64,000 nt of DNA from Hoeflea prorocentri. Lineage in GTDB: Bacteria > Pseudomonadota > Alphaproteobacteria > Rhizobiales > Rhizobiaceae. Shown piece after piece: positions 58,234 through 64,000 of the stretch; the first letter of the stretch is position 1, and the number at the start of each line of letters is the position of its first letter. The notes under the pieces are model-generated. The model searched no databases. It worked only from the letters and a program-made list of their open reading frames with translations, and was not told where the DNA came from. The position numbers and the translations under genes are program-made. The DNA is taken from positions 2,480,001-2,544,000 of the forward strand of contig NZ_JAPJZI010000001.1 in assembly GCF_027944115.1 (NCBI RefSeq), in the 5' to 3' direction.

Positions 58234-59163
58234 ATCGAGTTCAACAGCAACGACGACAGCTACGGCACCAATGTCCGTGGCCGTTTGAACATCCAGGCCA
58301 AGGAAGACACGGAACTCGGCGTTCTCCATGCCTATGTTCGTGTTCAGGGCGATACTGGCACTGCAAATCTGAATGATGGTTCCACCTACGATCCTCCGGC
58401 TGCCCTCGACCAGGCTTACGCTGAACTCGGTGGCCTGATCTTCGGTTACACCGAAACCACATGGGTTAGCTCCAAGAACGGCGGTGCATCGGGCTTTGGT
58501 TCGCACTCCGACAACGGTCTTGCTTATGGTTACTCGCAGGCCAACCAGATCGGTTATAATTTCACCGGTGGCAACTGGTTTGCAGCAATCTCTGCCAACG
58601 ACGATGGCGATACGACAACCTACATGCCTGACATTACGGGTCGTGTTGGCGGCGTCTTTGCCGGTGCAACGATCTACCTGGCCGGTGGTTATGACCAGTC
58701 TGCGGAGAACTTCGGGCTGAAACTCGGTCTGAACACCGATATCGGCCCGGCCGGCAACCTGATTGTTCAGGGCTTCTATGCTGACGGTCCGACTCGTTGG
58801 GGCGCTAACAACTCACCGACTGGAATTCTCCAGTTTAACAACTCCACCACATATACACCCGAGTGGTCAGTTATCGCGTCCTACCAGCACCAGTTCGCTC
58901 CGAACTTCAAGGGTTCCATTGGTGGTCAGTACTCTTCTGACTACTACTTCACTCCGCTGCAGGGTACTGGCACTCTCGGAAGCGCCAACTCAGGTATCGA
59001 CTCTTGGGCGATTGAGGGTGTTCTGGTCTGGAACCCGGTTGAAAACCTCGAGGTTCGCGGTGAAGTTCGCTACACGGACTTCTCCAGTGGCGTTACTGAA
59101 TCCGGCGCTTTTGCCGGCGGCGACGCTACAACCGGTATCTTCCGTCTGCAGCGCAACTTCTAA
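58036..59163 (+). CDS. Omp2-type outer-membrane porin, copy 1
   Basis: This 375-residue porin has a signal peptide (LLLGSAAAMLAVSGASA) and the Hyphomicrobiales porin start EYVRVCDAFGAGYFYIPGTE, then a 16-strand barrel pattern ending RLQRNF with terminal Phe. It forms a channel for small polar molecules in the outer membrane. RBS GGAGGTC lies 6 bases before ATG 58036. A near-identical second porin faces it 1.1 kb away; the two differ mainly in external loops, such as residues 68-125 and the segment near 285-300. Confidence 0.94.
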   Translation: MKIKSLLLGSAAAMLAVSGASAADAIIAAEPEPVEYVRVCDAFGAGYFYIPGTETCLKISGFVRMDIEFNSNDDSYGTNVRGRLNIQAKEDTELGVLHAYVRVQGDTGTANLNDGSTYDPPAALDQAYAELGGLIFGYTETTWVSSKNGGASGFGSHSDNGLAYGYSQANQIGYNFTGGNWFAAISANDDGDTTTYMPDITGRVGGVFAGATIYLAGGYDQSAENFGLKLGLNTDIGPAGNLIVQGFYADGPTRWGANNSPTGILQFNNSTTYTPEWSVIASYQHQFAPNFKGSIGGQYSSDYYFTPLQGTGTLGSANSGIDSWAIEGVLVWNPVENLEVRGEVRYTDFSSGVTESGAFAGGDATTGIFRLQRNF

Positions 59164-59187
59164 GTTCGCTTAACAGAACAAGCTCTT

Positions 59188-59199
59188 GAAGCCCGGCAG
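59188..59199 (+). repeat. direct repeat GAAGCCCGGCAG, left copy
   Basis: The 12 bases GAAGCCCGGCAG recur in the same orientation at 60223-60234. The two copies flank the recombinase gene and both lie in porin terminators. Confidence 0.7.
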
Positions 59200-59220
59200 C
59201 TTTGTTGCCGGGCTTTTTCT
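59190..59220 (+). terminator. terminator after porin 1
   Basis: Stem AGCCCGGCA / TGCCGGGCT with a short loop followed by TTTTTCTTT. The left arm (GAAGCCCGGCAG, 59188-59199) recurs at 60223-60234. Confidence 0.9.
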
Positions 59221-59270
59221 TTGCAAGAATTTTGTCTTACTGAATTGACGGGCGCGGCGGAGCGCCAAAG

Positions 59271-60116
59271 TCAGGATTTGAAGTTGTTAAGCGCTTCGGC
59301 ACACACATCGAGGTGTTTGGGGGAGAGGTGTGCGTAGCGCAGCGTCATGCTGAGTGTACGGTGCCCGAGGAACTCCTGAATACGTTTGATATCGACGCCG
59401 GATTGGGCAAGCCGTGATGCGCAAGTGTGTCGTAATACATGGGGCACGACGTTACGGTCGTCACGCATATGTGTCCGCTCTTTGGCTGAGTTCCATCCAC
59501 CACGGAACTTGTAATAGGGAATATCCTGAAACGGACCCGATTTGCGTGATCGCTTTTTGCGCTGCTCGGCAATCACCTTACGAGCTCTCTCACTGAGCGG
59601 GATGGTCCTGGGCTGTGACGACTTTGTCTCCCAGAATGTGACGTAGTCCCCATCTATGTCGCACCAGTTTAGTTTCAGCGCCTCACCTATTCGCGCGCCG
59701 GATTCCACCAGAAACCTGCTTAGCTGGGCATAATGAGGATCAATTTCCTCAAGCTCGTTCAGCATATTCTGTTCTTCATCCGGAGTAAAAAACCGAATAC
59801 GGGCATTTCGTTCAGGCAGCTTTTTGAACTCAGGCAGACGACCAAGCTCGCCGTTTCGATGGTGCTTACGTAATATCTTCGAGAGGCTTGCAAACTTACG
59901 GTTGATGGTAGAATTGCGATTGCCTTTTTGACGAAAATGGACCGTGAGCTTGTCAAGCAGAACATTGTCATAGTTTTTATGTCCGCTTTTCAGCATAAAC
60001 CTATGAATTTCATCAATATAAGTGCCACAGGCTTCTTTGTGCTTACTATCCTCCCATAAAAGGCTCGAATACCTTTCCCATAGCTCAACTAACGTATCGT
60101 TTCTATTTTCGTACAT
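59271..60116 (-). CDS. tyrosine recombinase (phage-integrase family)
   Basis: This 281-residue enzyme has a SAM-like N-terminal domain and a complete catalytic set: Arg142 (GARIGEAL), Lys165 (ETKSSQ), His226-x2-Arg229 (HVLRH), His252 (LGHRTLS) and Tyr261 (RYAHLS). Such recombinases cut and rejoin DNA at specific sites. The gene is more AT-rich than its neighbours, so it was probably acquired. It lies alone between two convergent porin genes. No excisionase or phage gene accompanies it. The ATG has no clear ribosome binding site. Confidence 0.92.
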   Translation of the reverse strand: MYENRNDTLVELWERYSSLLWEDSKHKEACGTYIDEIHRFMLKSGHKNYDNVLLDKLTVHFRQKGNRNSTINRKFASLSKILRKHHRNGELGRLPEFKKLPERNARIRFFTPDEEQNMLNELEEIDPHYAQLSRFLVESGARIGEALKLNWCDIDGDYVTFWETKSSQPRTIPLSERARKVIAEQRKKRSRKSGPFQDIPYYKFRGGWNSAKERTHMRDDRNVVPHVLRHTCASRLAQSGVDIKRIQEFLGHRTLSMTLRYAHLSPKHLDVCAEALNNFKS

Positions 60117-60135
60117 TTTATCAAACTTACTGTTG

Positions 60136-60194
60136 ATCGATAACCTCGACTTCCAGTTGTTTTTCTAATTTAAAAAAAATCGAAGTTTATCGAT
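60136..60194. repeat. inverted repeat upstream of the recombinase gene
   Basis: ATCGATAACCTCGA (60136-60149) and TCGAAGTTTATCGAT (60180-60194) are inverted copies with one base of slippage, separated by a 30-base AT-rich spacer. They lie just upstream of the recombinase start and could bind the recombinase or a repressor. Confidence 0.5.
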
Positions 60195-60214
60195 AATAAA
60201 AGAAATATCTGAAA

Positions 60215-60250
60215 CAAAAAGAGAAGCCCGGCAGAATAAATCTACCAGGC
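60215..60250 (-). terminator. terminator after porin 2
   Basis: On the minus strand GCCTGGTAG pairs with CTGCCGGGC (two G-U pairs) around a 7-base loop, followed by TTCTCTTTTT. It resembles the terminator of porin 1. Confidence 0.8.
60223..60234 (+). repeat. direct repeat GAAGCCCGGCAG, right copy
   Basis: Second copy of the 12-base repeat at 59188-59199; see that entry. It forms one arm of the terminator of porin 2. Confidence 0.7.
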
Positions 60251-60309
60251 ATTCCCTTATAAAATTTTCCACAGCCGCCGAAGCGGCTATGGATTAGCCA
60301 GTCAGCAGC

Positions 60310-61482
60310 TTAGAAATTACGCTGCAGACGGAACAGACCCGTCGTGCTGTCGCCGCCCAGGTATCCTACAGCTGCGCTGCTCTGGAAATCTGTGTAGCGA
60401 ACTTCACCACGAACCTCGAGGTTCTCAACCGGGTTCCAGACGAGAACACCTTCAACTGCCCAGGAGTCGATGCCGGAGTTGGCGCTACCAAGCGGCGCAG
60501 TACCAGCAAGCGGTACGACATAGTAATCAGAAGAATACTGACCACCGATCGAAGCCTTGAAGTTCGGAGCGAACTGGTGCTGGTAGGATGCGAGGATTGA
60601 CCACTCAGGTGTGTGGGTGGTTGCTACGCCGAGGCCGTTTATTGCCGCAACGCCAACCGGAGACGCATTCGCGCCGTACCGAGACGGACCGTCAGCATAG
60701 AAACCCTGAACGATCAGGTTGCCGGCCGGGCCGATGTCGGTGTTCAGACCGAGTTTCAGGCCGAAGTTTTCTGCAGACTGGTCATAACCACCGGCCAGAT
60801 AGACCGTTGCGCCGGCAAAGACGCCACCGACACGACCCGTGATGTCAGGCATGTAGGTTGAAGCATCGCCGTCGTCGTTGGCCGAGATCGCTGCAAACCA
60901 GTTTCCACCGGTGAAGTTGTAACCGATCTGGTTGGCCTGCGAGTAACCGTAAGCAAGACCATTGTCGGAGTGCGAACCGAAGCCCGATGCACCGCCGTTC
61001 TTGGAGCTAACCCATGTGGTTTCGGTGTAACCGAAGATCAGGCCGCCGAGTTCAGCGTAAGCCTGGTCAAGGACAACACCGGCATCGTAAGCTGCACCGT
61101 TATTCAGGTTATCCGTAGGTCCAATCGGATCGTTCGGGTCGAACACACCGTCTGATGGGCTTGAGTCACCCTGAAGACGAACATAGGCATGCAACACGCC
61201 GAGCTCGGTGTCTTCTTTAGCCTGGAAGTTTACACGACCACGAACAGTCGATGTGTAGCTGTCCGTGTCACTTGCAAAGCCCAAGTCCATGCGGACGAAA
61301 CCGCTGATTTTCAGGCAGGTTTCCGTGCCCGGGATGTAGAAGTAGCCAGCGCCGAATGCGTCGCAGACGCGAACATATTCAACGGGCTCCGGCTCTGCAG
61401 CAATAATCGCGTCTGCTGCGGAAGCGCCGGAGACTGCGAGCATTGCCGCAGCGGAGCCGAGAAGAAGGCTCTTGATTTTCAT
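60310..61482 (-). CDS. Omp2-type outer-membrane porin, copy 2
   Basis: This 390-residue porin shares signal peptide and first 66 codons exactly with porin 1 and is very similar beyond. It has a longer loop (SSPSDGVFDPNDPIGPTDN) where porin 1 has a short one, and other changes near residues 285-310. It also ends RLQRNF. ATG 61482 has the same GGAGGTC site, here inside an inverted repeat that may sequester it. The pair faces inward with the recombinase gene between. Confidence 0.94.
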   Translation of the reverse strand: MKIKSLLLGSAAAMLAVSGASAADAIIAAEPEPVEYVRVCDAFGAGYFYIPGTETCLKISGFVRMDLGFASDTDSYTSTVRGRVNFQAKEDTELGVLHAYVRLQGDSSPSDGVFDPNDPIGPTDNLNNGAAYDAGVVLDQAYAELGGLIFGYTETTWVSSKNGGASGFGSHSDNGLAYGYSQANQIGYNFTGGNWFAAISANDDGDASTYMPDITGRVGGVFAGATVYLAGGYDQSAENFGLKLGLNTDIGPAGNLIVQGFYADGPSRYGANASPVGVAAINGLGVATTHTPEWSILASYQHQFAPNFKASIGGQYSSDYYVVPLAGTAPLGSANSGIDSWAVEGVLVWNPVENLEVRGEVRYTDFQSSAAVGYLGGDSTTGLFRLQRNF

Positions 61483-61499
61483 TTTCTGACCTCCAGTCA
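61285..61499 (-). repeat. 215-base repeat, copy in porin 2
   Basis: The reverse complement of this stretch is identical to 58019-58233. See that entry. Confidence 0.93.
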
Positions 61500-61512
61500 T
61501 ATTTCGGAGGTC
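61488..61512 (-). promoter_or_regulatory. hairpin that may hide the porin 2 ribosome binding site
   Basis: On the minus strand GACCTCC pairs perfectly with the ribosome binding site GGAGGTC around an 11-base loop (plus-strand arms 61488-61494 and 61506-61512). The ATG follows 6 bases later. Porin 1 has no such local partner because the repeats diverge at 61500. Confidence 0.6.
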
Positions 61513-61531
61513 TGCAACCAAAAACATCCCG

Positions 61532-61562
61532 CAAAAAAGGGCCCTACCCCATGGGCGGACCC
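61532..61562 (-). terminator. terminator after the Sel1-like gene
   Basis: On the minus strand GGGTCC (61557-61562) pairs with GGGCCC (61539-61544), with one G-U pair, and a TTTTTT run follows. It lies between the Sel1-like gene and porin 2, so they are separate transcripts. Confidence 0.7.
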
Positions 61563-61589
61563 TCTTTCGATCAACGTCGCCGATGCCGG

Positions 61590-61856
61590 TCAGTGCATGG
61601 TCATCCACTCACGAGCGGAGCGGAGGGCCTCGGCAAGATCCGACTTGCTCATGCTCAGGGCAAGGTCGGCCCTGAGCTCGGCTGCGCGTTGCGATCCCTT
61701 GATTGCTGCAATGTTCAGCCATTTATGGGCTGCGACATGATCCATGGCGCAATCGCGGCCGGCTGCATACATCAGTCCCATTTCGCAAAAAATGTCAGCC
61801 TCGGCATCGCCGCCCATGGTTGCCAACTGCTGATCCAAGATTTCAAAACGTGCCAT
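61590..61856 (-). CDS. Sel1-like repeat protein, 88 residues
   Basis: This small protein has a Sel1-type repeat (EMGLMYAAGRDCAMDHVAAHKWLNIAAIKGSQRA, seen as helices with MGLMYA and AHKWLNIAA). Sel1 repeats mediate protein binding. No signal peptide is seen, so it is probably cytoplasmic. It reads towards porin 2 on the same strand but ends at its own terminator. Confidence 0.8.
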   Translation of the reverse strand: MARFEILDQQLATMGGDAEADIFCEMGLMYAAGRDCAMDHVAAHKWLNIAAIKGSQRAAELRADLALSMSKSDLAEALRSAREWMTMH

Positions 61857-62367
61857 TTCAAGTCCCCGTCAAATAAACTGCATTTACCCTGTCAAGCTTC
61901 TGAGAGCTCTTGTTGCGTCACCGGTTTTCCGGTTTCGATCTGATGGGTGGAGTTTGCCCCAGGGGGATTGAATCCAGCGTTAAACGGCATGCTTAATTTC
62001 GAGCAAATAAAGTTCAAACTATTGGTAAATTTGAATTTTTATTAATCATCGAAAATCCCGCCGCACAGGGTATTGCGAAGAATTTTACTCAAATTGAACC
62101 TTTTGGATTTCAACCAATCGCTAACCAAAGGGATCATTGCCGGCGAAATTTTTCCAAGCATCTCCAGTCCAAAACCTCCAATTCCTGCGGTTTTGGGGTG
62201 GTCTTTTATTGACCGTTGTGAAGCATCGTGAGCGGAGGAGGACTGAAAATCGGCGGCTGGGTGTCTGGCGGTCTGATCTGCCAGACCCTGACCTGAGGCA
62301 CGAAGTAAGAGTTACGGCGATGTGCGCCTGACGCAACACCGCCGTCCTGACATCTTTGTACGTGCGC
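61857..62367. other. intergenic region between Sel1-like and glutathione transferase genes
   Basis: This 511-base gap has no supported gene. An AT-rich stretch lies around 62000-62060. A hairpin GTCTGGC / GCCAGAC occurs at 62263-62286 with a 10-base loop. It might contain a promoter or a small RNA, but nothing recognised. Confidence 0.4.
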
Positions 62368-63075
62368 CTATCGCGCCCGTTGACCGAAGAGAACCTTCTG
62401 GGCTTCCTTGTCATCGGCGATGTTGCTTCTTGCGCGCTCATCCTTGCCGATCTCAAGACTTTTCTTCACCGACGGCTTCGCCATCATGGCGTCGTGCCAG
62501 CGCTTGAGGTTTGGAAAATCCTCAATTCTCTGTCCCTGGCGCTCAAAGGGAACCACCCATCCGATACAGGCCATATCCGCAATCGAATAGTCACCGGCCA
62601 GGTATTCGTGTTCGCCGAGGCGCGTGTTCATCACCCCGTAGAGCCGGTTGACTTCATTCGTGTAGCGGTCAATCGCATAGGGTACTTCCTCTGGCGCATA
62701 TTGCCTGAAATGATGCGCCTGCCCGGCCATAGGCCCGAGACCGCCCATCTGCCAGAACAGCCATTCCTCCACCGCAATGCGGCTGCGCTCATCGGTCGGA
62801 TAGAACCTGCCGAACTTGCGGCCCAGATATTGCAGGATCGCGCCGGATTCGAAAACCGACACGGGTTCACCGCCCGGCCCCTCCGGATCGACAATTGCAG
62901 GCATGCGATTGTTGGGCGCAATCTTCAGGAACTCGGGCTCGAATTGTTCCCCCTTTCCGATATTCACAAACCTGATGTCGTAAGGCACACCAAGTTCTTC
63001 CAGCATAATCGTGATTTTCCAGCCATTGGGCGTTGGCCAGTAGTAAAGCTCAATTGGCAGTTTCTGTTCAGCCAT
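62368..63075 (-). CDS. Nu-class glutathione transferase
   Basis: This 235-residue protein starts with the Nu-class active-site motif TPNGWKITIMLEELGVPYD and has NIGKGEQFEPEFLKIAPNNRMPAIVD, as in YfcG/YghU. Such enzymes have disulfide-bond reductase activity with glutathione. ATG 63075 has GGAG upstream; the frame extends to 63309 through non-family sequence. Confidence 0.9.
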   Translation of the reverse strand: MAEQKLPIELYYWPTPNGWKITIMLEELGVPYDIRFVNIGKGEQFEPEFLKIAPNNRMPAIVDPEGPGGEPVSVFESGAILQYLGRKFGRFYPTDERSRIAVEEWLFWQMGGLGPMAGQAHHFRQYAPEEVPYAIDRYTNEVNRLYGVMNTRLGEHEYLAGDYSIADMACIGWVVPFERQGQRIEDFPNLKRWHDAMMAKPSVKKSLEIGKDERARSNIADDKEAQKVLFGQRAR

Positions 63076-63280
63076 TTCCGTCTCCGATTTCCGACAGACC
63101 AGAGATAGGGCACATGAGGCCCAATGGAAACCTGGCTTTGCCGTAGTCCCTATCCGGCGGCCCCAATGCTTCTGGTTTCTTTGGCTTAACGTTCTTGAAC
63201 GCCAGATGAACGCAGCCCTCAGGAATGGTTCAGCGCCGTTTGTGCATAGTCTTTTCAACAGACGCACAAAGGACCACGAC

Positions 63281-63460
63281 ATGATCGCCAACCTGACACG
63301 CCGCTTCATTCTGATCAGCCTGATCTTCGCTGTTTGCGCAGGTCTGGTTGCCTATGCGGTGGGACATCAGGAAAGGCACAGCCCTTCGTGGGTCGCCGGA
63401 CAGCCGGTTCCCTGCATCAGCACGGAAAACGGCCCCTGCACCGGTCCGAAAAACAACTGA
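63281..63460 (+). CDS. small membrane protein, 59 residues
   Basis: A basic start (MIANLTRRF) leads one hydrophobic helix (ILISLIFAVCAGLVAYAVG) and a short tail with two Cys that could form a disulfide in the periplasm. No family recognised. AAAGGA lies upstream of ATG 63281. A second tiny protein gene follows after 15 bases. Confidence 0.65.
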   Translation: MIANLTRRFILISLIFAVCAGLVAYAVGHQERHSPSWVAGQPVPCISTENGPCTGPKNN

Positions 63461-63475
63461 GCCCTGGAGAGCAAA

Positions 63476-63646
63476 ATGTTTGCCAACGCCACAGATTTCA
63501 TCGCAACCATGCTGCGCATCTGCCTCGTCAGCACGTTTTTCATTGGCCCCGTTGCCGGATTTGCCGCCACACAGGTTGGCCCCGACAAAGCGAGCATGAA
63601 GGGCGCCGGCCTTGTGATCTTCGTCAGCCTGCAGCGCAACCGTTAA
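63476..63646 (+). CDS. small membrane protein, 56 residues
   Basis: Starts MFANATDFIATMLRICLVST and has one hydrophobic span followed by a short basic end (SLQRNR). GGAG lies 5 bases upstream of ATG 63476. It follows the 59-residue gene by 15 bases, so the two are probably co-expressed. No family recognised. Confidence 0.6.
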   Translation: MFANATDFIATMLRICLVSTFFIGPVAGFAATQVGPDKASMKGAGLVIFVSLQRNR

Positions 63647-63719
63647 GCTTCGTGAGAGAATATTGGTGCAACAAGGTTGCGGTCGTTTTCATGTCACGCG
63701 CGGATGACTATATTAGCGC

Positions 63720-64000
63720 ATGGACACTCGAATCAGACAAAATAGTCAGTTGGCAGTCGACACACCGCCGACTGAGAAACAAAAATCCTTCTCGCACGCA
63801 AAAGACGCCGTTGATGCTCTGAGCGCACTTTACAGCCGCAATACCGGCTTCCTGCGGGACCGTTTCCAGGAATTCGGCACCGCCGGCGCACAGACAGCCA
63901 AGCGCTACCGCGCCTTCTATCCGCAGGTCAGGGTCTCAACCTCCAGCTTTACACATGTCGACAGCCGGCTCTCCTACGGCCATGTGACGGCGCCCGGAAA
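63720..64000 (+). CDS. amn: AMP nucleosidase, N-terminal fragment
   Basis: Amn splits AMP into adenine and ribose 5-phosphate. The first 93 codons are visible before the window ends. The ALSALYSRNTGFLRDRF segment and the later YPQVRVSTSSF and SRLSYGHVTAPG fit the N-terminal domain of Amn in rhizobia. The start at ATG 63720 fits that family. The catalytic C-terminal domain lies beyond the window. Confidence 0.82.
   Translation, partial: MDTRIRQNSQLAVDTPPTEKQKSFSHAKDAVDALSALYSRNTGFLRDRFQEFGTAGAQTAKRYRAFYPQVRVSTSSFTHVDSRLSYGHVTAPG

Noticed and set aside
62121-62456. Minus-strand frame of 111 codons before the glutathione transferase region
   Set aside because: Low-complexity Arg/Ser-rich product, overlaps the 3' end of the transferase gene in another frame and no ribosome binding site.

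Overview
This 64 kb window is chromosomal DNA from an alphaproteobacterium, almost certainly of the order Hyphomicrobiales (Rhizobiales). Supporting signs are an Omp2-type porin pair, a single bifunctional RelA/SpoT protein, a NadQ-type Nudix/winged-helix protein beside nadABC, a TIGR02301-type secreted protein, a BigR-type sulfide operon and the gene order dapA-smpB / rpoZ-rsh-DUF2062-acpS-lepB-rnc-era-recO. I cannot name the genus. Coding density is high and most genes are ordinary housekeeping or envelope genes. Both window edges cut a gene: an RND pump at the left and AMP nucleosidase (amn) at the right.

Layout. 0-8 kb: end of an RND efflux pump, a ChaC-like gene, a SABATH-type carboxyl methyltransferase, psd-pssA for phosphatidylethanolamine synthesis, an Atm1-type ABC exporter and a LysM envelope protein. 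8-15.5 kb: LOG-family protein plus nitrilase-family amidase, a glycerophosphodiesterase, a subtilisin-like autotransporter with a lipobox, and overlapping rarD/SDR genes. 15.5-27 kb: cimA, a GFA protein, cysS, a LysE exporter, the HMCES/YedK DNA-crosslink protein, small secreted or lipoproteins, a Nudix hydrolase, ygfZ, an HD nucleotidase and a small tyrosine phosphatase. 26.6-31.2 kb: nadQ converging on the nadA-nadB-nadC operon, whose genes overlap by 4 bases and which has a near-perfect 31-base palindrome in its promoter region. 31-43 kb: an MFS transporter, recO-era-rnc-lepB-acpS-DUF2062, rsh, rpoZ, a NYN-domain gene behind a possible general-stress promoter, a family 5 uracil-DNA glycosylase, smpB and dapA. 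43-51 kb: lytic transglycosylase, alpha/beta hydrolase, sugar-acid dehydratase, two glycosyltransferases (GT10-like and GT25) and a glutathionyl-hydroquinone reductase.

51.3-57.4 kb is a sulfide/persulfide module: a BigR repressor with cysteines at exactly 42 and 108, an AT-rich palindrome, a DUF2892 protein, two YeeE/YedE half-transporters, a persulfide dioxygenase, a fused rhodanese-like/sulfide:quinone reductase and a SulP anion transporter. Together these would sense sulfide, oxidise it to persulfide, oxidise the persulfide to sulfite and move sulfur anions across the membrane.

57.4-61.9 kb is the most unusual part. Two very similar Omp2-type porin genes face each other and share a perfect 215-base inverted repeat covering the ribosome binding site and signal peptide. 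An AT-rich tyrosine recombinase gene lies between their terminators. The second porin has an inverted repeat that could hide its ribosome binding site. The window ends with a Sel1-like protein, a Nu-class glutathione transferase, two tiny membrane proteins and the start of amn.
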